Shown: one piece after another, positions 20,970-33,851 of the stretch
Layout of the letters: the number at the start of each line of letters is the position of its first letter
Position numbering within the stretch: position 1 is the stretch's first letter
DNA from: Todiramphus chloris collaris
Taxonomy: Eukaryota; Chordata; Aves; Coraciiformes; Alcedinidae
Assembly (NCBI GenBank): GCA_025345505.1
Contig: JANVCC010000020.1
Span: 54,550,772 to 54,614,771, forward strand
Direction of reading: 5' to 3'
Length of the DNA stretch: 64,000 bases
Made by a program: the position numbers and the translations under genes
The notes under the pieces: generated by a model
What the model saw: the letters and a program-made list of their open reading frames with translations, nothing else
What the model was told of the DNA's origin: nothing
Database searches by the model: none

Positions 20970-23900
20970 GCTGTCTGTATGTTTTAGGGGCATGTATTTT
21001 TAGATGCCATTTACCTCCAAACATATTAACTACTACGTTTTTCCAAAGTGCTCTGAACCTCCAAAGCTTAAGAATGCATGTTAAATTTCTTTCTGCTTCT
21101 GCATCCCTTAGTGACATCACTCTGTCTCATTATTTGAAAGCTCTCATAAATCTGTCACTCAGATCCCCAGCTAAGTGCTATGGTAAAGGGAAATTGCTAA
21201 CGCCAATGTGAAACAAAACAAATTTGAAATCACAGTCCACAGGAACACTGCTTAAACAACTGCACTGCCTGCTGCTCCATTTTAACTAGTTTAATCACTT
21301 GCTGTCCAAGCAGGGCTTATAACTGTTAAGGAATATATGTTTGTACTTTTTCTCCTATTTTTCAAAACTAAAGATTTGCAAGACGAACTCCAATTTCAAG
21401 ACAAAAGTCACCCCATTAAATCTTAACAGATGTTTCTCAAGTTTAGAAGATTTCAGCATCAAAAATCAAAGAAAATATTCTATGACCTTAAAAAAGGATA
21501 AATCACAAAGCTCTAAACAAACCAAAAGTCCACTTTGACAGCTGCATCTGACTGAATTGATGAAGTGCTATTGATGTTTGGATTAAACTATGCCTCTGTG
21601 ATCAAGTACTCAAACATGGGATAAAAGACGAATATATTCTTTAATCCCACCAACTAATTTGGTTTAGGCAGCAGTTGCAGAAAGAAGTGGTTACAGAGAA
21701 AATGTTGGAAGTGGCTTCATTTTTACTTATTGACAAAGCTATTTTTATTTCATTAATTCACCGAGTATATGATCAGTGTTTAAACTAACACAGGGAAATC
21801 TATATCAGGCACAGTATTCTCCACAAACAAATCACTGAAAATTTCAAAGTCATTAAAGGCAGAATCAATAGGATATGATTCTGAAGGGCTGGAAAGATAC
21901 AGTGCTAAAATGTAATAGAAAAATTATATATTGATTTTTTTTATATAATCTTGTATATACAAAGTAAATAACACAGTTCTGGTTTTATAGCATCTCTTCT
22001 CCAAAAAGAGAAAGGGTTAAAAGATAGTTAAGTCCCTTGTTAATTACTGTCTTGTCTATCACTCTGTAACCTCAGAAACTTGCCACCTCTAGAAGAAGAT
22101 TACATGATGTGTGCTTTCCAAAGCTCCTAGCAAGGGAGGAACCGAACCAAAACTAGTCTCCAGATGATACACTACTAGGAATCCAGACAGCAGCAACTTT
22201 AAATCAAAATCTAGATACCGGGATACTCGTCCGACTCCAACTGCAAAAGGGCTTTGGGGTAAACAAGAACTGGACCTGTAATGTTTAAACAGTAGCATTG
22301 TCTCCACTGCTGTGTGCTGTGATACCTCCTGGAGTTTAGACCCATCATGGGATGGATACTGTATGAGGGAATGGGAAAGATTCTGGTTGCTCGTAGAATG
22401 TTCAGTCCCAGGCTGACATTGGGTTGCACTATAGACTGTCAACATACAAAGCCCTACGCACACAACTGGGCACATAATTTTCTGGAGTAGAAAGTCCAAT
22501 GTTGAAAAAAATAGACTCTAAGAACATAATGGTCCCAGATCTTCAGAAGACAGGCACAGAGAGAGGGAATACAAATAGCAAATTTCTATTCCAAGTAAAG
22601 CTTCCCAATCACATGCACAGAACAACATCCAAACATTTTTTTCCACTTGAGTCACTCAGGAATGTGATTCTGAAGTAATTTACTGGAGAATTACATCATT
22701 TTAGGGGAATAACTCCCATCAGTAAGTATTCAGCATGAGCACCCTTTCACTAAAATAAAGGAAAAATGTCTCCTGAAGAGATCAAAGGATACAGTTAAGG
22801 TAGGCAGCTGTTCACAAAGCAGACTCAGGGCAGGGACACATGAATCCACTGGAGCTAGTAGCAAACTTCTCATTGGTTTCAAAAAGGCTAGGACTTCACC
22901 TTTAATTCTTTACTCTTCTGTCTCTTTTTGTTACTTCTGTTTCTCTTAACAGCTGCTCTTTCCATACAGGTAAGGAACACCTACTTTCAGATACAGATTT
23001 GCACGCTGTTATTTTATTCTGCATGCATAAGAAGGAAGCTTTATAATTCTGAGAACTGCTTCTGAGAAGGGCCAAGCACCCCCAAGTTGAACCAAACTAA
23101 TCTATATATTTTGCAGGATTCAGGCCCAGATTAACCAAAAACAGCTGCCTTGCATTCAAGAGAGGCAGCAAAAGTGACAAATGATATAATGAACCATAAA
23201 AGAGAAGAATGAAAATAATATATGGTCTCTTCACCTGACTTAGACACCTATAAAAGGTATATTCTCAGCTTTGGGATAGTCTTGACTATAATTTCTTCAA
23301 GCACAGTTATATGCACATTTGCAGGAAAAGTCTGGATGTAAAAAGAACTTTGCATTGTTCTCAATTTAGGCTGTCTTTATGGTAACTTATTCTTGAAGGA
23401 TGCAAAACCACACAAAAGTAGGACTGTAAAACACTAGATGAGAAAATGTATGTGGTAATATGTCCATATTATTAATGGTTATTTATATAAAAGTATCATG
23501 TTTCTATGTTGTAGAAAAATACATAGAATACTGCCAAAAAGTTTGAGCTTCTTGATGTTTGGTTTGGTTTTGTTTTTTATTTTTGTGCATAAAACAAATA
23601 TTTGCAATTTTTTTTTTAACAAACTCTTTTTAACTCACAAATATATCTGCTTATGCCTTCAGAATCATAAATATGAAACCATGAAACAACACTGGTTATG
23701 ATTTATATAGCTGGTCTGTGACTATTATGCAAAGAAAGGTTTTGCCATTACAATTATACTTCTATAATTCTGACAGTTTTCTGTGTGTTGCTAGGGAATT
23801 CTGTAAACAAACCAAACAAAACCACAGAGTACTTCAATAGCAGTGACAAAATTTCATAGACACGAGACTGAGAATATGGTCTAATTATTCTATAAACACA

Positions 23901-24940
23901 CTTTGATTTGTTTACTTCAGTGTCAAATTAGCTTCAAATATGTAACAGTCACTGATTTGATAGGGTATACAATACTGCCAGTGACTGCTTTCATTGTGGT
24001 GTGTGTAAATCTATCTCTTTTTAAAATGAATTCATTTCTCAAAGCGTCTCTGCCGTATATTGTGAATACTAAACAGGGAAACACATATGCAACTTATTTA
24101 AAAGAAAATTATTTCCAATGAATTTTGCTATGATTCACCATATTTCAGCTCCATTTTATTTTTGCTTTTGCACAGTAGAAGGAATATTTTTTATGAATAT
24201 TAATAACTCATGGCTTAGAGAAACAAATTATAATCTCACTGGGGAAAAGTGAGCCAAACTAACCTCATCTCCATCTATGCAGTTGCCCTGAATCAGTAGA
24301 TTGTTCTGCTTTAAAAGAAATACAGAACTTTGACTGTTATAACCAATATATAAAACTGGGATAAAATCAAATTTTTTGAGCAGTTGCAAAGAACACAGAT
24401 CCTGGAGAAATGCACCAAAGGAACAAACTATTACACTGTTTTTAATTTCATATTATATTTCACTGAACTGGAATCTAGGGAAAACATCAACGGCTTACAA
24501 AAAGATTCAGGTATGGGATTTTTGTTCTTTTTAGGGTGCTCTTTTGTGGGGAGTATTACAGAGATTACTGCATGCCGTGACCATCAGTGGTGGCAAGTAA
24601 CAAACAGTATTGGCATCCACTGCTCTGCACAAACAACTTTAAAATGGCTTGCAACATGTACACCGCAGCTTGGAAAACCCTGGCTTGTGTCATCTAGTGC
24701 ATTTCACAGAGAAGGATCTCCAAATGTTTTACAATCTGCACATTCTATAAACAGGTCAGAAGCCCACACACTGAAACAAGACCAGTTCAGGACACAAGAA
24801 GGCCACCGAATGGCATCTGTAAAACTAAATAAGATAATTAAGCAGAACAAAAAACAAAAAACAAAAAACCACATTTGTCCCATATTCTGCCAGCCGCAGC
24901 TGTTCCTGTTCATTTGCCCACATAGTAATGGGGTTGTGAC
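20970..24940. other. Unique AT-rich sequence; nothing recognised
   Basis: No gene, RNA or known repeat is recognised. The open frame 24384-25013 (plus, up to 209 codons from a TTG) is the longest outside the transposons. Its composition is poor for a protein, it contains a CAAAAAA-repeat-derived lysine/glutamine stretch, and its end overlaps a MIR-like fragment, so I do not call it a gene. Confidence 0.45.
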
Positions 24941-24944
24941 AATA

Positions 24945-25050
24945 TCCAGTGGACCAATTTCCCCATCAGTAAACAAGTACTTAATGCCTTGCACACAAGG
25001 GTCATATGTATAAAGCAGAGTGAAGGCAGAAGGAGCATGGACCTGACACC
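24945..25050 (+). repeat. Possible ancient MIR-like SINE fragment
   Basis: ATTTCCCCATCAGTAAACAAGTACTTAATGCCTTGCACACAAGGG resembles the CAGTTTCCCCATCTGTAAAAT...ACTTACCT core shared by MIR-like SINEs. The similarity is by eye only. Confidence 0.35.
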
Positions 25051-25054
25051 TGTC

Positions 25055-26820
25055 CTGGAAACCACAAGGGGTTAAAAATATTAGTAATGAGAGACATCAC
25101 TTATGTCCAGGATGTTTCAGGACAGGACTGGCAAATGTTCTCCCGCAGTCATAAGGTGTTATGGATTCAGTAGGCAGGTGGAATGAAATAATCCATGCTG
25201 GAATTTCTTTGTGAGACCAAATACCCGTTTCTCCCTCTCTGTAAACAGCAAGACCTATAATGAGGTGGAAAAGATGAACCTCTATTTTCTAATCTTCACA
25301 ATATTAAGCCTTCAGCAGGTATGTGTGAGACACTGACTCCAAGAGAGATTCCCTTCTGAAAATATACATACACATTATTTTCCTTCCTTACTAATGCATT
25401 TACAATTAATATGCTCCATCCTTCTTAGCATTTCCATACTTACCCAAGTGGTACAGATGAAGTCTAAAGGAATTCAACTCACAGGTGGGCCTTGGACACC
25501 TGACCCACCTGATATCCATTGATCGGGATATACCCGGGATATATATCGGGATATATATCGGTTTGTAAATCAAGTTCATGGGTAGGGAATTGTTGTCAGA
25601 TTCTCAGAGGCTCTCCAGTATAGTTCTGATCTTCTACAGGCAGAAGGGTATAGTAAGAAATCAAAAGGAAAGGACCATCTTCCCAGAAATCTGTGGTCCA
25701 ACCCTCTCGGGATGCTTCCATTCATACAGATAACACCTACCTCTAGGAGAGACCCCTAGGTCAGGCCCTTGGGCTAACCCTCAGGAGAGCAAATCTCTCC
25801 TCCCCATCCTTAGCTTTTAGTTCTCAAAAAATCCACCCCTCCCTCACACTTATTCTGGGTGAATATATGTATGGATGGAGCAAGCCAAACACAGGCTATG
25901 CTTAAACTCACTTGGAAATAGGAGCAGAATGCAACATGTCATTGTTATGTGCAAGTTCCAAAGAAAATGATTCTTCTTCTACAATTTGCACTGACTGCAA
26001 GTAAATTGCGGGGGGGCAGGTGGTGTAATGGATCTGATTTTGCCCTATAAATCACTGTTTAGCTTGTAGTCCATCTACCTGGATATTGCTCAGTTTCCAG
26101 AAAAAGAGGCAGCACTGCAACCTCTGGAAGGGCCAGTTTCAAGCTCAGAAAGACCATGTTCTCTGAACAGCTTCTACAGGCAATAGACAAAGACCAATTC
26201 CTCCAATGTACTGGTGAAAACTGTTGTTTTTTGAAGTCAGGTGCCTGGAAAGAGGATCTATCATTGTCTCCAAAGCTCAGGTTCCCTACACTAGGGTTGC
26301 CCTCTGTGAACACATTCCCCAGTCTGAAACAGTGTCAGGGTGTGTGCACAAAAGTTCCCCGGCTCTACCATTAACCCCTCTCTATCTCCTTTAATGAGTT
26401 TGTGAGAACACTCCAAAAGTGTCTCTCTTCTGGTATGGTTTTCTGTATGCAAAAAGTGAAGGGCAGAGGTCCTGGGGGTCTGGAACTTTTTACCTCAGTA
26501 GGCTTGGCTGAGGGGAGATCTGTCAGCTCTGTTATAAAGAGACCTTCAGACCCAGCTTTTCAAAAAGATCCAGCTTCAGTAGGTGGGAGCTGAAACATTG
26601 CCTGCATGGACAGCAGAAACACACTGCATCAGGTGATGTGGATATTTGTACCAACTAAGGACATATTGCGAGGCCCTAGATGTTCCTCTTCATACTCATG
26701 AGGCAGGATTTTCAGATTTGTGGGGTTTGTACATGACCTGAAATGCCTGCTGAAATGCCTGCTTTTAAAGGGCCTAATTCTGAAGAGTTTTATTGACTCT
26801 GCTGTAAACATTCTGGTATT
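25055..26820. other. Unique sequence; nothing recognised
   Basis: Apart from the CGGGATATATAT repeat at 25522-25563, no gene, RNA or repeat family is recognised. Confidence 0.45.
25522..25563. repeat. Short tandem repeat of CGGGATATATAT
   Basis: About three 12-bp units: one CGGGATATACC copy followed by two CGGGATATATAT copies and a final CGG. Each unit carries a CpG and a TATA-like ATATATA. Confidence 0.85.
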
Positions 26821-26821
26821 C

Positions 26822-27125
26822 GTTTGAATGTTTCCAAGGATGGGGCATCTACAACCTCTTTGAGCAAGACGTTCCAGTGTTTCACCACCCTTGTCAGAAA
26901 AAATGTCATCCTTATCTCTGGTCTAAATCAACCTCTTTTAGTTAAGTACCGTTACCCCTTGTCCTACTGTGACAGGCCCTACTAAAAAGTCTGCCCCCAT
27001 CTTTCTTATAGGCCTCCTTTAAGTATTGAAAGGCCACAGTCCCTGGAGACTCATTTTCTCCAAGCTAAACAACTCCAACTCTCTCAGCCTTTCTTCATAG
27101 GAGAGGTGTTCCAGCCCTCTGGTTA
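26822..27125 (-). mobile_element. CR1-F: short CR1 LINE fragment
   Basis: About 300 bp whose reverse complement matches the end of CR1 ORF2 and the 3' region: the plus strand shows TGGGGCATCTACAACCTC, TTCCAGTGTTTCACCACCCTT, CCCCTTGTCCTAC, then AACTCTCTCAGCC and TTCATAGGAGAGGTG. Both ends are lost: the 5' part by truncation and the last ~100 bp, including the terminal repeat, by decay. It is of the same general type as CR1-E, and quite diverged. Confidence 0.85.
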
Positions 27126-27589
27126 ATGGATGCACTAATTTGAACTAACTACTTTTGAAAATGTGGCCTTCAAAAGTCCAATTCTTCATCCTTTATTTAT
27201 CAGGCTTATTTCTTACTTCTAAAGATGAAACAGAAACCACAGTGTCCTTCTCTTGGCAGACAAGAAGTCTTCTCTGTATCCAAGCACCCCACAATAATTG
27301 TTGCACAAAAACAACAGGTTCTGCTGATAAATTGGGCTTTTTATCTCTTACTGGTGCCTCCAAAAACTCTACAACAAAGCAGAAAAGCTTCAGAAGGTAA
27401 ATTCAGAAAGTAAATTGAAAGTTTACCCTCTGTTCCTCCAGAAGCCTTTCATTTTTTGACCATTCTACTTCTCAAAGGGACAAGATTAATTGGTTAAATT
27501 CACCCTGCCATGGACAGGAAATCCCAATAGAAGGCAGCTGCCCCAGAGGGATGAGGGCTAGTTAGAGGTTGGAATTGAAGTTCTGGAGA

Positions 27590-27665
27590 CCAGTATTTAT
27601 TTCCTTATACTGCACAGATTTCACATGCAGTTTTGGGCCAGTCACTTGATCTCTCTGTGGCCGGG
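27590..27665 (+). repeat. Possible ancient MIR-like SINE fragment
   Basis: GTTTTGGGCCAGTCACTTGATCTCTCTGTGGCC resembles the TTGGGCAAGTCACTTAACCTCTCTGAGCC core of MIR-type SINEs, with weaker similarity upstream (GTTCTGGAGACCAG). This is the best of the MIR-like candidates in the window. Confidence 0.45.
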
Positions 27666-28949
27666 GTCTATGTCTGTTACAGTCAGGTCTCCATCACCAT
27701 ATTCTTCCAACAAGCCTCACTTGAGATTGCTGGAGGTGGGGAGCACAGGGATGTGCAGGTTTTTCATGTCAGCATAACCCAGCACAAACGCCAGCAGTTT
27801 TCAGCAACCACCCTCTTCCAGAGCTGGCTGTGCCGTCTGGAGACATGCTCATCAGACAGTGTCTGTTATTCAATTGTCTGAAGTGAGTCCCACGTGTAAA
27901 CACACACTGTCAAAAAGGCCTATTATGAAAGCTCTCCCTAAATCTGCATCCAGCAAAGTGAAATTGCTGAGCTCAAATCGTCTGTTTGAGCTAGCTTTGT
28001 TCATTTGGTCTTCCAGTAACTACCAGCGGCTGTGTTTGAGCCTTGTCTTACTGTTCCATTGTGAACTGGAAAGAGCTATATCCACCTCTACTCTCCTCTT
28101 TTTCCTCTAGTAAAAATATGCAATTTCTCCTCTCTGCTTCCAAACACACCTTGCCTTCAAACCCCACCTTGCCTCCAAACCCCACCTCTAGTATTAACAC
28201 ATATGCACTCAGCCTATGCTACTTGCCAGCTATCTCAATTCATCAGTGTTCCAAGCCTGAAAACACCTTGGTGAGGCACCCTTCATACATTCACCTCACT
28301 AGCCCTTTGCCATCCAGGGAGTTCCTGGATACAAATAGCCATGAAAGTCTCCAGGGCAGGAGAGGAGGCAAGACTGCAAATTCTATCCCCAAGGTATTTT
28401 CTGTGTGTCCTCAAGGGATGACATCACCTTGTCTGAAAGTGGGCCCACTCACACACTTTGCGAGAAATTTGATTCAATGAATCATTTGCTAACCCAATAA
28501 TCAAGAAACTGGTCATTGGTTAACAATCATGATTTAAACCAAACCATCTGGCTTTACCTTTAACAGATTAGAGACAATGTATATGATCCCTTTTTCAGGC
28601 AGTTATAACACTGGGAAAAAAAAACATCTGGATTGTTTTCAGCTCTCACAGCTGTTTGCAAAGTCTTGGACACAACACCAGCAGCATTAAGTAAGCAACA
28701 TGACAGCAGCAGTATTAAATGAGCAACACTCTCACTACAAGGGCTGGAGTTAGTTCCTTTGCAATAAACATGCATTTTTACCTATGAATGGATTTCTAAG
28801 CCTTAAGATCTCAATCAGTAGTGCCTCTGTTGCCTGACAACTGAAAAGAAGCAAAGACAAATCCAGAGCAGACCTGTTTGGAGAAAGACCTACAGAAGTA
28901 CCTGAAAGCAATATAAGGCTTTAGGATGGTTTTTACATCTTTTCTTTTC

Positions 28950-28978
28950 TTTTTTTTTTTTTTTTTTGGGGGGGGGGG
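28950..28978. repeat. Poly(T)/poly(G) junction
   Basis: About 18 T followed directly by 11 G, then TTTTGTTTTTTTTTGTTTG repeats up to about 29012. A hard region for polymerases, so length is uncertain. Confidence 0.9.
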
Positions 28979-31900
28979 TTTGGTTTTGTTTTTTTTTGTT
29001 TGTTTGTTTTTCAATATTTCCTACATATCATAAGACCCTATGTGTGACTTAAGACATTTTTCCCTGTCTTTTTTTTTTTTTTGATCCAACGCAAGGATAA
29101 TTGTAACTTTTTTCCAAAGCCTTTTCTTTGCCTTCAGTGGAGTCTTCTCTCTCTACCTCCTCAGAGTTCTACATGTGTAAGACAAATATCAGCTGCATTG
29201 CCAGCTACACTGCCAGGGTTGTGCGTAAGAACAAAAGTCTGGGGATTTCTAGTGCATTCATTTGGTGTGTCAGATACTTCACAGAGTGCTGCAAACACCC
29301 CAGTGAAGGCTTTGAATTTGTGTGTATTGGCTGTAAGTAAACACATAGATTCCTTGATGCCCATGGAGGCCTTGTGCCACACACTTCACCATGTGAGCTA
29401 ACTAAACTGTCTTTCATGCATATGCTGCACCAGGTTATGTCTCCGTTAAAAGTCACCCCAAGGAAAAATAAATGAGTCAATATCACAGTTCTTTATGTTC
29501 TTATTTTTTTTCCTAAGATCAGATGTATTCAGGACACAATAAGAAGAAAAACTGAGTGGAAACCTGTTTAAAATACTAACACATTACCCATGGTAATGAA
29601 GTTTCTGTGTCTTTCTCTTCACTTCACTTTGACATCTTCCACCTTAAAGAGCACATTCCATGGCTACCAGTGCACTGGGCAGTAACACACCTTCCAAATC
29701 TGCTGATGCCAGCTGATGGTTCAGATAAAAGTTCTAGAAAATACCCACTGTGTCAAATCACACTGAGAGTTACTGGGAGAAGTGCTGCAAATGTTTGTCC
29801 TGAGTTTCAGAGAGGAGAAAAGCTCACTACCACCAGTAACAGGTAAAGATTTCTATTTCTTCACCTTCAGGGGAGCAGTTTGTAGCTGACAGCACATCCA
29901 AAGTCAAATACCCTCAAGCTACCACAGAGAAGGACAACAGAAAAGAAAAAAAAAGGTGTTCTTTAATTCCAGTGTCCTAAGCCACAGGGGAAACCTATCC
30001 TTCTCCTATGCCCTTTCTTTCTGGATGTATATCACCCATGAACTCTGTCTTTCAGAACAGAGGATAGAGAAAAGGACTCCTGATGTTGTCTCCTTCAGAG
30101 GCTCTTTAGGAAATATAATACAGACTATCACAACAGAGAGGAAAGGAGACAAATGAGCATAAGCAAAATAGAGGCTAGGGAGTGGAGAGAAAATGCAAGG
30201 AAAAATCTTTTCCCTCCCTCAGTTACAAAGAAGAAGTAACTCAGTTTAAATGTTCCTCTCTAGTAACATTTACCTAAATACTTTCACGGCAGATATGCAA
30301 ACATCAAGAACAAGGTGGCTCAGAGGTGCGCTACCTCTTTTTAAATGGTTCCTTAATAGACAGTGGATATGTAAGAGAGGAATACGATCATCTGCCTACA
30401 GCAGAAACATTAATTGTTTTGCAACAGTGTAAAACACACATGGAGCTGAAAGTATATTGGAAGACAGAAACCAAAGTTGGGGTGAGAAAATAAAAGAGCC
30501 TTTGTACCTGGCAGTAGTATTAAGCTCGGCCAGGAGCTTGGAAACACCACGAGAAAGCCCACACTACAAACAAGCTGTTTTGCTGGTGAAATTCTCTTAG
30601 TTGTGAGTCTACATGCTGTTTCTGCAAACACATTAATAAAAGCAAAACAAAACAATTTAATAAGCTCAATCCTGCTGCCAATTCCTTTTCTTCCATTAAA
30701 AGAAGTTACCCATCCCTCTGGTTTCAGTTTGCTAGCCATCTATCATAAAGCCCAAATGAGGCTCAGCTCTCCAGCCAGCCCTGAAAGGCAAGAGGTGAAA
30801 TCCAGTCCTTGCTTAATACCAACAGTGTAAAGCCAATTTAAAAGTCTTTAAAAATCTATCTTTGATTGAAAGGAAGATGTTTAATTGAAAAGTCCTCTTT
30901 TCTGGAACAGCTGGATTTTCCTCAAGCTGCAGCCACTTCAAAAGGATTCCCAGTAATGTCAGAGCTTCTTAGGTTTAAACTGTCAGCATCGGAAGGGCTG
31001 CTACAGGCTTTCGTCTCCTGCAGGTTCCTAAAGACCTCTAGTGTATAAAGATCCATTTAAAATAATATAAATGCTTTAAAAATATAGAAGGGAGGGAAAA
31101 TGCTAAGAAAAAAAATCCCTCCAAATATAAAGTTATCATAGTTTCTTCTAAGGACTGATTTCTTCAGCAGTTACATATTTTTCTAATATGAATACATTTG
31201 CTTCTCCTTCCTTAATTTGCATAACATATAAACAGTAATGAGGTACTCATTGCTGTAGACACACAAAACCATGTTTTGGAATTGCTGCTTTACTTCAAAT
31301 GCATTGCATTTAAAAGCAGATGGAAAATGCACTTAGGCAGGCATTATTATTCAATAAAGTGTGCCCTGTCACGTCTCATCATGCTTGACTAAAACTTTGT
31401 AATGCTGGCATAGCTGGCATAAAAATAGGGTATGCCAGTATCTGGATGGAGATATAACATTGTCCTCCAGGGAGAGCAGACAGCAGCTTAACAAAATTGA
31501 TGTCATACCCAAATTCCACTGAGCCCTCAAAATAAGATAGACTAGCTTTTAAAAAAAAAAAAATTCAGAACTGTCCTCTGTGCCTTAAATTTCATGATCC
31601 ATGTGAGGATTTACCATTTCTGTATATATATGTTTAAATTCTGGGAACACACTGTCATTACAGATTAGCAAAAAAATATAGGCAATTGCTATAAAAACAA
31701 TTCCTCCACAGACAACATTGAGATCTGCTCAGAATTAAAGCAGGTGAACAGAGACTCACCTGTATTCTCAAATCCATGGGCTACCTGGTTTCAAGGACAA
31801 AAGCTTTGAGACTATGTCAGTCTTGGACTGGGGAAAACTGTGCTCAAGAGTCTGAAAAACATCAGTCAGGATCAGTTCCTCTGTCCCCTCAGCTCTCTGC

Positions 31901-32723
31901 TGGGACTCACAGAGACCGTATTCAGCTGACCTGGATTCTACTACATCTCCATGCCTTGCTTTTCCTGAATGTGGGCTCTGATTGACATATGCTCAGCATC
32001 TCATGTAAGATTTGTGACTTTCCCTCCCTGGAGTTACATCTTTAGAGTAAGGTCCTCTGTAAATCTCATCCTCATGTTTCTTTGTGCTTAAGTTCCTCAC
32101 TTTCACAATAAGAACCCCAGGCCCCCAAATGGTATTTGTGAGGGCAAACAGCTGCTCAGATACTGTAAGAACTGAAGTTATAAAGTGGGGCACTGCAAAA
32201 CACATTACAGGAAAATTTTCTAAAACATATGCACATATTTAATAACAACTGATTTTTGGATTCCACATGCATGAGGACTGTAAGGAATCTTCTGTCATGT
32301 CATATTGTATTAGTCATAGTCAAACCAGTGTATGCCCTTTACAGTAACTGGGGTGGCTGGTTTTCTGAATACTCATGTTTGCTATCAGTAAATTTGGGAA
32401 TGAGGGACAAACGGTTAGAGTAGGACAATAGAAAGCTTATTCTGTTACCAATTACTTATATTGCTATGCTACTTCTATGAAGTTATTTAGGTTGGAAAAG
32501 ACCTCTAAGATCAAGTCCAGCTGTTAACCCAGCACTGCCAAGTCCACCACTGAACCATATCCCTAAGTGCTACAAATCTTTTAAATACCCCCATGGATGG
32601 TGACTTAACCACTTCCCTGGGCAGCCTGTTCCAGAGTTTTACAACCCTTTCAGTGAAAAAAAAAAAATTCCAATATTCAATCTAAACCTCCCCTGATGCA
32701 ACTCAAGGCCATTTCCTCTTGTC

Positions 32724-33705
32724 ACAGAATCACAGAATCATCAAGGTTGGAAAAGACCTCCAAGGTCATCAAGTCCAACTATCTACCTAACACTATCATG
32801 ACCACTAAACTATGTCCTGAAGTCCTGAAACTTTTACAGATTTTTGAACACCTTCAGGGATGACGAGTCCACCCCCTCCCTCAGTAGTCTGTTCCAATGC
32901 CTCACTACTCTTTCAGTATAGAAGGTTTCCTAATGTCCAATCTAATCTTCCCCTGGCTCAACTTAAGCCCATTACTGCTCATCCTATTGTTTGTTACTTG
33001 TGAGAAGAGACCAACACCCACCGTCACTACAATCTCCTTTCAGGTAATTGGAGAGAGCAAGAAGATCTCCCCTCAGTCTCCTCTTCAAAAAAAACAAACC
33101 CAGTTCCCTTGGTTGCTCCGCATAAGACATGTTCTCCAGACCCCTCACCATCTTCGTTGTCCTTCTCTGGATCTGCTTCAGCACCTTAATGTCCTTCTTA
33201 TACCATGGTGCCCAAAACTGAACACAATACTCAAGCTGTGGCCTCACCAGTGCAGAGTACAAGGTCATGATCACTTCCCTACTCCTGCTGGACATGCATT
33301 TTTGATACAGGTCAGGATGGTGTTGGCCTTCCTGGCCAACAGGGCACATGCTGGCTCATCTTCAGCCAGATGTTGGATCAACACCCCCAGGTCCTTTTCT
33401 GCCAGGAAACTTTCCAGCCACTCTTCCCCACATCTATAGCATTGTCTGGGGTTGTTGTGGCCCAAGTGCAGGACCCAGCACTTGGCCTTGTTAAACTTCA
33501 TACAGTTGACCTTGGCCTATTGATCCAGCCTGTCCAGATCCCTCTGCAGAGCCTTCCTGCCCCCAAGCAGATCAACACTCCTGCTCAATTTCATGTCATC
33601 TGCAAACTTACTGAGGGTGTATTTGATCCCTCATCCAGATCATTGATAAAGATATTCAACAAGATTGGCTCCAAAACTGAGCCCTGGAGAACACTGCTTG
33701 TGACC
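32724..33705 (-). mobile_element. CR1-A: ~1-kb CR1 LINE inserted into the tail of CR1-C
   Basis: The 3' end on the plus strand is ACAGAATCACAGAATCATCAAGG at 32724. The element runs up to about 33705, where it is 5' truncated inside RT just before the GVPQGS-type block (reads CSPGLSFGANLVEYL-type in this copy). It carries FADDMKL, then the C-terminal region (32984-33349 and 33271-33501 frames) with [19 protein letters not shown] and [12 protein letters not shown]. The same unusual residues occur in CR1-G. CR1-C resumes on both sides (CCTCTTGTC below, AATTGCTTGTTACT above). Confidence 0.9.
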
Positions 33706-33851
33706 AAATTGCTTGTTACTACAGAAAAGAGATTGAGCCCCGCCTGGCTACAACTGCCTTTCAGAGAGTTGTAGAGAGTCATAAGGTCTCCCTGGAGCTT
33801 CTTTTTTTTCCAGGCTAAACAAGCCCAGTGTCCCCAGCCGCCCTTCATAAG

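Larger units (their letters stand above)
27126..32474. other. Unique sequence; no gene recognised
   Basis: Low-complexity items include a T-run/G-run junction (28950-28978), a two-copy 19-bp duplication (ccttgcctYcaaaccccac, about 28149-28187) and a two-copy duplication at about 28676-28731. 31170-31440 is AT-rich with octamer-like words, a possible regulatory element. A MIR-like fragment lies at 27590-27665. Confidence 0.45.

Noticed and set aside
24384-25013. Longest open frame outside transposons (209 codons, plus)
   Set aside because: It starts only with TTG, has a lysine/glutamine stretch made by CAAAAAA repeats, ends inside a MIR-like fragment and matches no family. Slightly long for chance in AT-rich DNA, but coding signs are absent.
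29081-29486. Four overlapping open frames on both strands
   Set aside because: Mutual overlap in different frames on both strands and no motif; the sequence merely lacks stops.
32897-33439. 180-codon plus-strand frame
   Set aside because: Antisense shadow of CR1-A ORF2. The mirror frame also appears on the minus strand at 52347-52805 opposite CR1-G.
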